A stretch of 64,000 nt of DNA from Lathyrus oleraceus. Taxonomy: Eukaryota > Streptophyta > Magnoliopsida > Fabales > Fabaceae. Made by a program: the position numbers and the translations under genes. The stretch spans positions 369,207,452 through 369,271,451 of the forward strand of contig NC_066583.1 in assembly GCF_024323335.1 (NCBI RefSeq), written 5' to 3'. Below the pieces are notes generated by a model. The model saw only the letters and a list, made by a program, of their open reading frames with translations, searched no databases and was not told the DNA's origin. Each line of letters starts with the position of its first letter. Within the stretch, counting starts at the first letter, position 1. Positions 10,991-24,046 of this stretch are shown one piece after another.

Positions 10991-11480
10991 ACTCGACCTG
11001 GCCTTTTCAGCCTTCAAATGTTCGATCTGTCAAACCTTATCTACCATTTGGGCCATACCCTTTAGATACTGAGTGTCTAACTTCTTCATAATGAAATAGT
11101 CTAAACCACCAGCGACCATTTTAATCAACTCATGTTCAGGGACTTGCGTAAAGCACCTTACCTTAAGAAGTTAAAACTTGTTCAAGTAGTCATCAATCGA
11201 TTCAAGCATTTTACGCCTAATGTTGGTGTGTTCCTTAAGGCTAATTTTTTATCGGCCCATGTATATCTGTTCATTAAACACTCTCTCTAGTTAACTCCAA
11301 CTATGTATGGAATAACGAGGGAGTATGGTGAACTATGTAAAGACATTTTTTTGTCAGAAAATTTGGAAAGTATTTCATTTTTCATTTCTCATTATTAGTT
11401 ATATCCCCTACCTCAGTCTCGTATCTAGCGACATGCTCGACAGTGGACTCATTGGTCTCAAACGCATATGACCTCAGACA
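10991..11480 (-). pseudogene. Broken Ty3/gypsy gag fragment
   Basis: Minus-strand reading gives FETNESTVEHVARYETEVGDITNNE near 11400-11460. Toward lower coordinates it continues with pieces resembling RECLMNRYTWADKK, KHTNIRRKMLESIDDYLN and QIERLKAEKA. This is the gag region of a Ty3/gypsy element common in legumes, where the protein ends in a KAEKAR-type stretch. Frames are broken by stops and shifts. The fragment is cut at 10990 by the plus-strand LTR, and a matching primer site lies just upstream at 11557-11574 on the same strand. Confidence 0.6.
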
Positions 11481-11556
11481 TTGAAAATATTCAACGATAA
11501 AACAAAGTAAATAATATGACTTTTTTTGTAAAAGGTAATTTTTATGCACAAAACGG

Positions 11557-11574
11557 GTCCCACTTGGCGTGCCA
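11557..11574 (-). other. Probable primer-binding site of the gypsy gag fragment
   Basis: On the minus strand TGGCACGCCAAGTGGGAC starts with TGG and lies about 80 bp upstream of the gag relic. Legume gypsy elements with a TTGGCACGCCxxGTGGGAC site at this position are familiar to me. I did not match the tRNA. Confidence 0.45.
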
Positions 11575-11582
11575 ATTTAATT

Positions 11583-12430
11583 GCAGGTGTTTTTAGTGAA
11601 GAATCACAAGTTTGAAAGTCTTTGAGATTAACTCTAAAAATCTCGGGAATAACTTTGTGTAAAGACATTTACAAGAAAGTATGTAAATGATGTGGCTACA
11701 AATGTCTGGGTGCAGAGAGTGTAAAAGTAAACTTTAAAGATAATAAAGTTTATATTAAAGTAAAAGAAGTTAAAAGTAAACAACATTAAATAAATGCCAT
11801 AAATGATAAAATAAAAGGGTGTGTCAATTAAGGAAACATAAAAATTTAAAAGAAAATGACACAGACTCACATATTACTCATAAACGGTTTCACAATTTAG
11901 CTTGGGAACTCCAGTTCTATAGAGAAAGTATATGAAATGTGCGACCTTGATTACAACATATGAGTCTGTTATATATACCAAACCAAAAATAGACGTTTCC
12001 AACAGTTTACTCCTAAATAATTCACACGTCTTCAAATGCATGCAACTCCTCTTCCAACACGCTGCCACGTCGTCAACACTTTGAAACTGCTAAAAACCAT
12101 TATCTCACGTTCTCTAACTACTCTTAGGGACTAGTAACTACCTATTTGTCAAAGGTAGTTGTTGATATTGCTAAGTCCCTTTTTGTCTTTGGTTCCCTCA
12201 ATTTCCTAAGTCTTTGGAGCTTGTCGAGAGTCTCATCCTCTACATGGTGTCGAGTGGTTACCTATGTCTGTTCCTGAGACTCCTCCAAACCAAACCTCAA
12301 GATCTGCTCTTGAGATTCTTCCAAACCATGTCTCAATATTTTCTCTTGAGATTATCCCAAACCATGTATCAAGATCTGCTCTTGAGATTCTTCCAAACCA
12401 CATCTTGAGATGCAATTGAGAAGCCTTAGT
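11583..12430 (-). mobile_element. Probable LTR of the same gypsy element
   Basis: This non-coding stretch lies upstream of the primer site on the minus strand. It holds a TATA motif (GGTATATATAACAGACTC, about 11962-11985, minus strand) and a 4 x 36 bp tandem repeat. A possible LTR end is the CA at 11583. The upper boundary is not defined. Confidence 0.35.
12269..12412 (-). repeat. Tandem repeat, 4 units of exactly 36 bp
   Basis: Units start at 12269, 12305, 12341 and 12377 with core CTTGAGATTCTTCCAAACCA. The period is a multiple of three, so both strands stay open. On the minus strand it reads as 12-residue units like TWFGRISRADLE. Whether it was ever translated is unknown. Confidence 0.85.
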
Positions 12431-12531
12431 CGATGTGTCATTACTGTCAACTCCTGCCCATCAATGCTAACACTTAGCATTTCACTAATGCAACATTCAT
12501 TTTAGCATTAATTTGACTTTTTCTAGTAGGT

Positions 12532-13050
12532 AAAAAATATCAGGCTAACAAATGTCATATCTTTCTAAATGAACAGAAAAAGGGACTTTCCACCACTTGG
12601 TTTGATTTTGAAAGTGAGGAAGAAACTGACAACAATGTGATGGCTTATTCTGGTCGATGTAATTCTAATGGTGAATCCGATACTGAATACCTATCTAAAG
12701 AATATCTTGATACGTCATACAGGCTCATACTCTTCAAGTGGGAAGAAGTGTGTTTAATCATAGATAATCAGAAGAAAAAAACCATAGGAGTGCTTCAGGA
12801 GGAAACATAACAGCTTATCTCAACCATCACAGGTGTAGAAAATGAAATTTCCTCTCTAAACTCCAAGATAAAATACTTGATTCAATCTGAAAGAAATATT
12901 CTTAATGTAATGGTAGTGTGTGGAAAAGTGTCTTAAGACATGAAGAGGATAAATATTGGGACAAGAATGAAATAAAAATGCATGAAGATTCCCTCAACGA
13001 AGGTTGTTCTACCAAATATGAAGACTAAGGTTGAAAGGTTGGACCACATA
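12532..13050 (+). pseudogene. Copia element A: gag fragment, part 1
   Basis: Reading gives NEQKKGLSTTWFDFESEEE, then DTSYRLILFKWEEVCLIIDNQ and EISSLNSKIKYLIQSE. This is the gag linker and coiled-coil region of a Ty1/copia element, parallel to the intact gag at 53158-54936 in the order acidic linker, helix, then the LEEILKVG-like stretch. Stops interrupt it (for example after GVLQEET). It breaks off at 13050 where a solo LTR begins and resumes at 15431. Confidence 0.6.
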
Positions 13051-13539
13051 TGTAACCCTAAAACCCCAAATCTTTATTTATAAATCAATTCAATTAAATT
13101 TCCTAAAATATGGCATTACACATTATTCACCAAACATTTTACTCGACAAAACATTTATTAAAGCAACGAAATAAAAACATCATGTGAGATAAAAAGTATC
13201 AATGCCAAAATGGATAGTGAAATAATTCAAAACATCTCTAAGAAAACAAGAAATGTAACAAAAGAACTTGTCCTCGGTGTTACATATCAAAAGCAACATC
13301 AACTATTAGACTCGGAAAATAATAAAGTAGCTGAAGAGGCCTCAACACCATCCTCTAGCTCAAACAACAGCGACTCCTCTACCTGATTATTTGTACCTCG
13401 AAGGAGTATAGAACACCATAAACAAAACAACATGGGGTGAGAATACGTTCAAAAGTGTTAACGGTGTATAAGTAATAAAGGATAGTACACATAAAACATC
13501 AACGCATTCATATCATTCACAACCATCACCAATCGTTAA

Positions 13540-13664
<125 letters not shown>

Positions 13665-13972
13665 CCGACAATCATCACGAATCATAAGTATAGATGTATA
13701 TGAAGTTCACTCATCACCTCATACCCAAATGTATGTAGTACCAACCTAATCACTAATTAGATGTCAGAGTTATTTTACTAAACAATACCATCACCAATAT
13801 TTGGACATCAAAGTTATATTACTGATTTATGTCCATCACCAATCATCACCAATCCCTATCTCTGATATACATGATGCATGAAAATTCCTCAAAAATGTAA
13901 TATAAAATCATCACTAATAGTTCTTATCCGAACTACTTGGTTCACCATAATGAAACACCATATAATAACTCA

Positions 13973-14120
<148 letters not shown>

Positions 14121-15430
14121 CACGTAACAACACATCACCTCCAATTTATTTCATTGCAACACATTATCTCAACTCACCAACAGTAGCAAACAACACCAAA
14201 CACTCACCAAAGTTGAACCAGATATCTCACTTTACACATTTAGGACATTTTTTCCCATCCTTATATACACATGTAACCTCTAAGTCATTATTATAATGTA
14301 GTATTACGCGTCAGCTTCCCAACACTTTAAACCATGGCTCAAGCAGAGTCACGAAACTTAAGTTACGCGTAAAACAAAATTTCCCATACAAAATCCAAAG
14401 GCCCACTATACCCCCCTGTAGTACCCCAAAAAACCCGTAGTGGATGGGTTCTCCTCCCCCCTTTTATTGCCTCTCTGGTATAAAAATCAGAGGGCTACTA
14501 CAACTCGCAACAACTCTCAGAACCCGAAAATTTTGTTCGTAGTTTTGTGTAATTTCTCTTGTTTTCCAACCTTGATCAGACCCCAAACCCCAAATTTTAA
14601 CTTCTAACAATCTCAAAACATATCATAACTTGGGGCATATGAATCAAAGGGAAATCAACACATCACAATCATCAAAATTAACCTCATTATATTAAGTCAT
14701 CATGAATTTCATCAACATCTAACATCAACTTATGAACATCATCATCTCTAATATTTTTATGGAATTCAATCACACAATTACCATCAAGACAACACATAGT
14801 ATAATTAACATATATAGAATCAACAATACATCAAATCAATTATAGAGATTTTGCACAAACCTCGTACAATTCATAAACCTCAGTAATGGAGGACAACACA
14901 ACCAAACAATGAAAAGGATGATGATTCATCTCTATCCTTTATGAAAAACACACCTATAGATGAATAATACTCCTTACCTAAAGTCGTGGAAAATCTCCAA
15001 ACTTGACAATGGAAACTCTCTCTTCTTGCTCTAGCCTTCCTATGGGGTTTTCGTTCTCCTTTCTTGCCTCTTCTCCCAATTTCACATGTTGATTCCTTTT
15101 TCCCTCAATCCTTCTAATAAAACTTTATGTTATTTTTATTTTTCAATAACTCCACTCATTCTCTTGTTTCTTACTAATTCACTTCACCTCCCCAATTCCC
15201 ATAATTTCTATTTTTCTCCTTAAACCCACTTATTTTATTATTCTATTTGCACCCCATATCTCACCATTTTATATTTTATCCAAATTTTCATTATTTTAAT
15301 TAATCCAAAAATAGTGATAAATAATGTATATTCTGTCTCACCTCAAATAATTCCATAAAATACACACAACACACCAATAAATTATATAAATATATATTGA
15401 CTCAATAAATTCAAAATTTGAGGTGTTACA

Positions 15431-17990
15431 ACATGTCATAACTTCGTGTGAAACATGGGTCACCTCTTCACAGTAGTAACACGGAATTGTCTCTGAAATG
15501 TCACCATTATGGTAAATTTGGACATATAAAGTCTTATTGTTATGATTTGCATGGATATCCTCGGCTTGATAGTCCATCAAAGCTGATGAATAGAAGATAC
15601 AAGAAATTCCAACAAAAGAAGAAGTTGTCATCCAATGCTACTTCAAATAGCCACATAGCTCATACAACACAAAGAGTTTCCTCAAGTGAAGGACGATATT
15701 GTAATAATGGGGGTACCAAGGACATGTATAAGGAAAATATTATTCATGTCACTCCTATAAATAGAGAAAAGGAATGATTAAAGGACTTAAGGGACTTGGA
15801 AAATCCTAGTCAGATGTTACTGAGAAAAGGAACATCAACCAAAAGGATTAGCATAAACCACATGAGTGATCAAATGTGAAATACGAACTTCTACAAGTCC
15901 AAATGTGATGTCACCAACAAAGGTAAAGAAGTTCTTATGAAGAATGTCACATCTGAGGAAAATTTCAAGGGCTTACAATGTTTCAAGATTGATAAAGAAA
16001 GACCATCCAAAATGTAAGACAAGATATCTCATCATCCTACTCTAGAGTCTGAATTATCTCATGAGGGTTGTGTCATTAAGGGGAAGGATGATGGTCAGGA
16101 TGAAGGTCCTCTCATATTTAACAACCTATAGTGGTTCAGAAAAATAGTGTTTATGACTCAAGAATTCCTTCTCGTATGGTTGGTGAAATTCATGATATGG
16201 TGATTGGTAAAGTTGGAACTACGGTTCTCTCCATAATATTCCTTTTGTTGTTAAGTATTATATAGCTGCTAGTGGAGATATGACTAATGTTTCACTCAAG
16301 TCTGTACATATGAGAAATCATCATGACACTCTAATGTCTTCTGGTAAATATTCCCAAGAAAAAAAATTGAGTTGCCTAAATGGTGACGTCGATGTGCCAG
16401 ACATCTTGTCCGACATGTTGGCCAAGTCTCAAGAGCATAAGGAGAATGATGATAAAGTACGTGAAGATGTTGAGGTTTATGCAACCATAGTTAAGGATGG
16501 TGGTATGAATAAACCTGATCAGGCACTGATAAAGGAATGATAAGTAAGAAAAGAGCATTCTTCTGGTCTGTGCTACAAATAATAAGGAGTGTAGATGGAT
16601 TACTCTAGGCACACAATCTATAAATGATATGTATGCCCACATTAAATAAAATTTTAAGCAAGTTGTTATTGTTGAATCAAGAAACTCTTTGGTATTTTCT
16701 TATGAAGATGGATGTATCTCTGATCCTCTTTCACCTCTTGGAACCATCATATTAAGTCCAAGACTGTCAGGTTTTCTGAAGTTCAAACTCTATCAGTTGG
16801 ATGTGCATAGTTCCTCTCTCAATAGGGACTTAAATGAGGAAGTTGAAGATCTTATTTTAGCCAACATAATGAGGAACATCATGGAGAATAAATTTAGTAA
16901 CAACATTGATAATGTTGTTAATATCTCTGTCAATGTTGATGAGGGTTCTATTCTTATGAACAAGGATGTTCATGATAGATCTGAACCAGTCAATGAAGGT
17001 GTTACTAAGGATGCTGATCTTGGTAACATGTCTATCTTTAATGAGGATATTATGCTGAAGTTTTTATGTCAATTGAGGTTAGCCCTTGACTATATGCTAC
17101 CAAAAGAAGCTTTGACCTTTATAGACGATATTCAACTATTAGAAGAAGTCATTATGAAAGACAGTGATAATCTTGAGAAATCTCTCATGTGTGGTGTTGA
17201 CTTGTCAGACAACATGCTGGAGCATGTTGTTCATCAGATGTAGTTTGACCTTTGAATTAAGCATGATAGAAGATGTTGGATATATTCTTGAATTTCAAGA
17301 AAATCTAGTGAATTATGATACAAATAATAAGGAATATGTTTTCCAAGATGTTACAAACATCTTGAGCATCATAATGGTAACAAAGTCCCTAACTCAGAAG
17401 AAGGACGATCAAGTTGTTCTTGGTAACTATGAAGAATTTAGAATGCTTCAATTAGAATCAGATGTTGAAAAAAATGTATTAGTCATTATATTCAACATTT
17501 AGAAAAGGATGGATGGAAGAATGTTGAAGGGGACATGGTTGTGAAAAGAAGTTTTGACATTTGAAGAAGTGATTCAGCTACTAAAGGAAGTCTGTGTGAC
17601 AGACAAGGAGAGCCTCATGATAAGTTACACATGTGATAATGATAATGATGAATGGTTCCCTCTTGACAACATCATAACATCTTGGGTAAGCAAGGAGTAA
17701 ATTAATATAACCTTATCTTCTAATGAAGTTGAATACACCACTGCATGGAGCAGTGGTAAGCAATTGCTCTGGATGAAGCAGATGTTGAAGAAGTATAATG
17801 TGGGACAAGATGTCTTGACATTTGTCTGGGACATTTTCTCTAAAGCAGTGGATGCAAATAAATTTGAGGAATTGAGGACTGACCTTAGTAATTGCATATG
17901 TATGGGTCTATATCAATCAATGCTAGGGAGTTATGCCAAAAGAGAAAAAGTGTTTCTCTCCTATAACACCACTTTGGCATGAAAAATGTG
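15431..17990 (+). pseudogene. Copia element A: decayed gag-pol, part 2
   Basis: The copia reading resumes at the solo LTR border. A zinc-knuckle region with HHYGKFGHIKSYCYDLHGYP lies at about 15495-15560 (compare CHHCGRLGHIKAFCYWIHGFP in the intact copia at 53400). The first cysteine pair is partly lost. At about 16780-16850, LKFKLYQLDVHSSSLNRDLNEEVED is a decayed reverse transcriptase block. At 17720-17910, NEVEYTTAWSSGKQLLWMKQMLKKYN is RNase H, followed directly by FSKAVDANKFEELRTDLSNC, so roughly 50 residues are missing between them. Integrase is not recognisable. Several medium open frames remain (16689-17243 is the longest, 184 codons) but they are chance remnants or strongly diverged pol. 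Confidence 0.6.
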
Positions 17991-18119
17991 GCAGATTATT
18001 TTTTATCTCAAGTGTGGTAAAATTGGACTAGCGTTACAAGCAAGAAAAACATACATCTTGCATTATCCTACTCTCAGATTACAGATCTCTCTCTGACCAT
18101 TCAAGCTCTTCATCTCAAC

Positions 18120-18434
18120 ATGAATCAAAATTATGATGATCCGTCTAAACAATCTAGTGGGAGCGTACCTGTGAAAGAAATTGAGGTTCCCAAGAATGTC
18201 ACGGATGTGCAAGAGTCTTGGTTAAATAAGACCAAGGACGTTGGAGATTTTAGGAACAACATCACCATTGTTGAACCTTATGATGGAACATGTGGCCCAA
18301 AGAAGATAAAGATCTCAAATTTGAATCTTGATAAGATAAGAAGGATAAAGATTGTAGTTGCAGAGCTAATGGAATCAAGTGACTCAGGTGATTATGAGTC
18401 AGATGAGGACAACTTAAATTGGACTTTGATCTAA
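18120..18434 (+). CDS. Small ORF downstream of copia A pol, unknown
   Basis: A 104-codon frame starting MNQNYDDPSKQSSG and ending EDNLNWTLI lies between the pol relic and the 3' LTR, on the same strand. It is acidic and serine-rich, with no motif that I recognise. Some legume copia elements carry extra sequence between pol and the 3' LTR, and this may be such a remnant. It could also be chance. Function unknown. Confidence 0.25.
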   Translation: MNQNYDDPSKQSSGSVPVKEIEVPKNVTDVQESWLNKTKDVGDFRNNITIVEPYDGTCGPKKIKISNLNLDKIRRIKIVVAELMESSDSGDYESDEDNLNWTLI

Positions 18435-19200
18435 GGAGATGAAGTTTGGATATTTCTCCTGAAGATTTCCTGGTTATTATCTTTGTTGTTTGGTCCTTGT
18501 ATATGGGCATTTTTTGGATTTGTAAAGGCTCTATAGCCTCTTTGAGCTTTTGTACAATAACGGATCTAATGTTTGTGCATCTCTGGATGTTGTTCTAGTA
18601 AGTTCTCATGTTTTGGTTGTGTATGTGCTACCATACTAACTTATGCATGACTAATATCTAGGTGTTATTTGATGTACTAACCATTTGACAAATTATGGAA
18701 AAAAGGGGGAGTAGTGTGGTGTTACTGAGGTGACACAAGTATTTGTTTAGTACTGACCATCTCTGGTTATTGTAGTAATGTTGTGCTCACATGCTGAAGT
18801 AGCAGGTAAGACATCTGGAAATTTTGATGTGAGCTTTTGTGTTAGTAAAATGTTGTATATCCTATTATTAGCTATTAAATGTATGTCTTATGCATGACTA
18901 AGTATTTGAACGATTGCATGTTGAAATTGTTAGTTAGTAAGATTGCATGCTACTAACTATGAGCTGACTGAGTTTCATGCATGACTAAGTTATGAATGAT
19001 TGTATGTTTTTCTAATTGATTCTAGAGCATTGTTTTATATGGCATTTATGATGAATGTTACTGATTTTCCATTGTTGTGCTCAACTCTGATGAAAGATAC
19101 TGTTGATGATTGTATGCTCTGAAGTCTGTCAATTGTTATGGTATAAATAAGTGTTATATCTTGAAGAGTTATTTTGCCACAATTTGCCAAAGGGGGAGAT
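18435..19200 (+). other. Copia A 3' untranslated region and polypurine tract
   Basis: I see no coding sequence. It contains AAAAAGGGGGAG near 18700 and ends in GCCAAAGGGGGAGA (19186-19199), a good polypurine tract directly before the LTR start TGTTGTTCC. Confidence 0.6.
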
Positions 19201-20245
19201 TGTTGTTCCTTTTGGATTGGATACATTTTGTAAAACGAAAACATGGAGAAGTGTTTTTAAAGTGTTCAAGATTAGTCTAGCCTGCTTAAGTTGTATAGAG
19301 GTGCAAAAGGGATACATGATAGACGTGATGTCACAACATGTTGGTAAGTCATTTAGGCATAGGTCATTGCTGCAGCATTCTGGAAGACTTTCTGATCAAA
19401 TATTGGATCATATTTTATTTCTATTTGGCTTATCAATATGATCAGGTGATTTATTTGACAGGTGGATGAAGATTTATTCAAATTTAAATGAAAATTAATT
19501 TGAATTTAAATTGTAACAAATCATATCTTGTTGAAGAGATATATGGAACAAATAATATCCAACAAATTCTGCATTAATTCTGGACGAAATTAAAGCTAAT
19601 ATCCAATGAGAAAATCCCGGAGTTATTCTTCTATATAAGGAACTCAAACCTACATTGGAAAGCAAGAACTCACATTGAAGATTTTATAGTGCTAGGGTTT
19701 ACAAGAGTCCTTATTATTTTTATGTACACCACACTATGTTTCAGTAACATGGAACACTTATAGGTTTGTCTAGTTGAATTGTATATTCAACATATTTATG
19801 TGCATCTCTATGTTTCAGTAACTTGGCATAGAAGTTTTGCCTGGTTGAGTTGTAATATTCGCCATTCATAATTGGGTGAAACACCAATCACTGGGGTTTA
19901 GTGATTGAGAGAAAGTGAGAGAGATTCTCATATTTAGGGGAAGTTCTAAATATAAAGTCATTGGGTAGTGTTAGGAAGAGTAATTGAACATCATAGGATT
20001 TTTATTGCTTGTAAGACTAATTGTACTAAGCTACTAATAGTGAATTTTCTTTCTTAGGTTGGAAGTTAACCCTCTAGACATAAGTGTTGTTTGCATCGAA
20101 CTGGGTTACCAATTGTTGTATTCTTTATTACTTTTCTTCTCCATCATCTTGTATAACTTAATATGTATTATTGTTGCAGTTCTAGTTTATCTTGTCGAAC
20201 CAGTTGTCTAAGACATGGTGTTCGACATTTGTCTCTTTAGGAACA
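19201..20245 (+). mobile_element. 3' LTR of copia element A
   Basis: It starts TGTTGTTCC directly after a polypurine tract and probably ends TTTAGGAACA at 20245. It holds a promoter-like CTATATAAGG at 19631-19640. Length would be about 1.05 kb. I could not identify the matching 5' LTR, so the 3' limit is inferred from TG...CA ends. Confidence 0.55.
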
Positions 20246-20770
20246 AAATTTTCATTCTTGAGAAATTGAGTTTGGTTCTTAAGATTAACCAGTATTAAAA
20301 ACTCTATTTGGTTCTAGAACTAAGCCTAGAAAACTACTATTTGGTTATTGAAATCAACCTAAAAAATCTCTAATTGGTTCGTTAGTTCAGCCTGGGTAAA
20401 ATCTTTCTTTTGGTTAGGAATAAGCCATTGTAAAATCTATAGATCTGCTTGTATCTAAATTTCATAGGCATAACATGTAAAAGCTTAATTTGAAATTCAA
20501 AATATCAAGAAGATCTCTTGGGGACAGAAGTAGGTCAATGTTCGGCCGAACCTGGATAATTAACTGGTGTCATCTCTCTAAACCCTTATCTCTTACTTTC
20601 TGCAATTTACTTTAACATTTTTACTTTCCACTATTCTCGTATGGTCTCATCTTAAAGAATACTAACACAATTATTTTTTTAAGTAACAAAATCTTAAATT
20701 TAATCACGAGTTTTGAATACCACAATTCACCCCTCCCCCTCTTGTGCATGAAGTCACTTGTCTAACAAGT
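20246..20770 (+). mobile_element. 5'-truncated LTR of copia element B
   Basis: The stretch contains CGGCCGAACCTGGATAATTA and ends with AATTCACCCCTCCCCCTCTTG, a familiar 3' LTR end of SIRE/Maximus-like copia elements. It is followed by TGGCAACTGAGTCTAACTC, which looks like a mutated initiator-Met primer site (normally TGGTATCAGAGC). The LTR 5' part is missing where copia A's LTR ends. Confidence 0.5.
20271..20440 (+). repeat. Five degenerate tandem copies, 33-36 bp
   Basis: Units begin with TTTGGTT or ATTGGTT at about 20271, 20307, 20340, 20373 and 20409, and each contains an AAGCCTAGA- or CAACCTAAA-like core. Confidence 0.65.
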
Positions 20771-23260
20771 GGCAACTGAGTCTAACTCATGTTAAAGACT
20801 AATTATCCTAGGAGGAAAAATGACTTCAAGTTATTGACTAAACAAACCTTATTCTTTAATGGATAAGGATATAGTTTTTGGAAAGAGAAATAAAGTTTTT
20901 ATATAAGGGATGGATCGTGGTATTTGGAAGGCTATGAAGGAAAGTCCATTTGTTCCTACACATGATGTTGTTGGTGTTATAGTAAACAAACCTGAAAAGA
21001 ATTAGAACAAAGATGATAAAGAAAATGTGCACATCTCTTTCATAGTAAAGAACTTCAAAAGATTCCTAAGGCATGAGAAACAACAAAAAGAGGAACAATA
21101 ATGGATGAGGAGAAAACCCCATTCATCCAAACATGCTACTTATGTGGAAAGAAAAGGCAAGAAAGCTTATGTTTCATGGGAAGATAACGATATACAATCC
21201 TCAGACGATGAAGAAGAATTCAACATTTGTCTCATGGAAAATCATCAAGATGATTATGTAACCTCTTACTTCTCTTATTATGATATTTTTCGCATTTGTA
21301 AGAAACTAACAAAAGAAACAAGCAAACTGAAACAAATTGTCTCTACGTCCAATGATACTATCTCCTCTCTTGAACTTAAAAATAAAAACCTTGAGAAAGA
21401 AATAGAAATACTAAGAGAAAGACAAAATGATTCAGTTCATGACTCTCTCACTTCAAACGAAGAGGATGAACCTAACAAATGCAACAAATGTGACACTTTG
21501 TAAAATGAAATTTGTGATATTCAAAAAAATACTTGTCAAGTTCACAAAGGCGAGAGATGACTTGAATTTTCTCTTAGGAAATCAAAGAGATTATTACAAA
21601 AGTAAGTGTCTGCTATGAACCCAATAATAATAGTAAGACCTTTAATAACATTTGTAATGCTAAATCTACCTCTCATTGTAAAATCTTAAAATTGAACTAT
21701 TGTAATAAAAAAAGGCAATATTGCCATGTTTTATTTTATTAAGAAAAATCATGAGAGCAAAGAAGACATCCTCCTTCATTTTTTTACAAAAAAAATATTG
21801 TGAGCATAAAATTAATAATTTATTTGCTCCATTAAATGTCTATGTCTCTAGTATAAAGAAAAATGAAAAAGAATGTTTATGAAACTAACAATAATGGATC
21901 CAAGATGACGTGGATACCTAAAGTTAAGACCTAATCTTTTATTCTTATAGTGCTTTACAGTCTCGAATGTTAAATGTTACCTTGATAGTGGTTGTTCAAA
22001 GCATATGACAGGTGACAAAACCTTATTCTCCTCTTTATTTCCTAAAAAAGAAGGTTTTGTATCTTATGGAGATAATAATAAAGGAAAAGTTCTAGGTTTT
22101 GGCACCATTGGTAAGTCCTCAAGTCCAACAATTGAGTAAGTTCTCTTGGTTAAAATGTTAAAGAATAACTTATTTAGTATAAATCAATGATGCAACAAAA
22201 GTAACAATGTAACTTTGATTCTTCTGGTTGTTGGGTTATAAATTCTAAATTAAACGAAACTTTGTTTAAGTGTTCAAGAAGTGGAAATACCTACACAATA
22301 AATTTAAATAAAATTCCTTCAAATGATGTATGTCTCTTGAGTATCGAGGATGAATCTTGGCTATGCATAGGAATATAACTCACTTTCACATGGACCACTT
22401 AAACAAGTTATTCTGCAAAGATCTCATAGACGGTCTTCTAGACCTACATTTTGAAAATAACGTATTATACGATGCACGCCAAAAAGGTAAGCAAGTAACG
22501 ATCTTTTTTAAAGCAAAAAATATTATTTCTATGGATCGGCCTTTACAACTGCTTCACATTGATCTTTTTGACCCATCTAGAACCGTAAGTCCATGTGGAA
22601 ATGTCTACGCTCTTGTGGTTATTATTGCTATACCTGGACATTATTGTTATCTCAGAAAAGAAATATATTTGCTGCCTTTCAAAAACTAGCTAAGGTTATC
22701 CAGAGAGAAAAAGGAGTAAGAATTGCATTCATTAGAAGTGGCCATGGTGGAGAATTCCAACATTAGGAATTCAAATTTTTTTGTAACGATAATTGTATTC
22801 AACACATCTTTTCCACTTCACAAACTCCCCAATAAAATGGGGTAGTATGGAGGAAAAATAGATCTTTAGCAAAGCTTGAGAGAATGATGCTCAACGAGAC
22901 TAACCTTCCTAATAATTTACGGGTCGATGCAGTAAGCACCGCTTGCTACGTCATGAACTATGTCTTAATAATACAAATTCTAAAGAGGAAACCCTATGAA
23001 TTATATAAAGGAAGAAAGTCGAATATATTTCAATTACATGTTTTTGGATGCAAGTGTTTTATCCTTAACAATGGGAAATGTGACCTCAAAAAATATGACA
23101 GGAAAGTTGATGAAGGCATGTTCATAGAATGTTCCACTTCAAGCAAAGATTTTATATTATTTAACAAAACATATCTGATAACAAAAGAATTAGTTCATGT
23201 TACTTTACCAAGAAAAATCTCGTCAATAGAAAAATAAGAAAATCATAAGGAAATATCTGA
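20771..23260 (+). pseudogene. Copia element B: decayed gag-pol (SIRE/Maximus-like)
   Basis: Pieces of one copia polyprotein appear in order. Gag includes MDRGIWKAMKESPFVPTHD (about 20910-20965), then GKKAYVSWEDNDIQSSDDEE (about 21150). A protease start, CYLDSGCSKHMTGDKTLFSS, lies near 21975. The integrase N-terminal region and start of the core are at 22357-22680 (LLHIDLFDPS), and the integrase C-terminal part, ACYVMNYVL through KPYELYKGRKSNIFQLHVFGCKCFI, is at 22884-23237. Frames are broken many times, gag has an internal deletion, and no reverse transcriptase is visible, so the element is truncated at about 23260. Confidence 0.65.
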
Positions 23261-23581
23261 CAATAGTACGATACTCTACTAGTGACATGTGTTGGTCTAA
23301 CTCATCAATAAGGATAACAAGGAGAAAATCTTAAGTATGTGTTGCTTGTGTTGCTTGCAAACAACTAAAAACTGCATTATTTCTTGTGGTAATATCAAAC
23401 TTTACGTTCATATCTTGAACACCTTTACTAAAAAAATATACTCACCAAAACATGTTGTATTTTGGGAGGGACGATGTTCTTGCTAGTAAAACTGCTAAAG
23501 GCCAAATATGGAATAACAACACTAAGACCATCTAAAGCTCTGTCGTAATCATACTACATACCATATCTTCAATGTCTCTAA

Positions 23582-23880
23582 TTATATGATCTTGTAACAC
23601 TCAAGAATAGGCCTAGAAGTCACAAAAGTGTATGAGGCAGACTTTACTGTCAAGTACAAACTCAGTCCTCCAACTCTAATAGGTAGAAAGAGCCACCCAT
23701 CATTGAAGGATCCCGAAGAAATGACCTCTATCAACCACAGCGTCTTCAACCGCTCTTCGCAACTCTTTATCAAACCAAATATTTGCTTCCTTCATATAAT
23801 TAGTTTGACACGTTCTTAGGCAAAAAATGAGTTTGTTAATACTCTGCGGGATCGAAGTAGAAGAAACTCACTAGGAGGAT
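23582..23880 (-). pseudogene. Possible reverse-transcriptase-like fragment
   Basis: Minus-strand reading contains FNDGWLFLPIRVGGLSLYLTVKSASYTFVTSRPI. This resembles a stretch (PIRVGGLGLYSAVEAASYAFVASRAQ) that I associate with plant LINE-like or other element-encoded proteins. The assignment is weak. Surrounding frames have stops. Confidence 0.3.
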
Positions 23881-24046
23881 CCCTTGACTCTGGTAGAAGA
23901 TGCAATAACTCAACAGTTCTGACAAATCTCTTCATGGTCAATCCCTCGAAAAGACTCAATCTCGACTAATAGTCCCTCCAAAAAATTTCATCCCCAACAT
24001 CAACCTCCAAATGTCCAAAGAAAAATATTATGATATTTGAATCATA

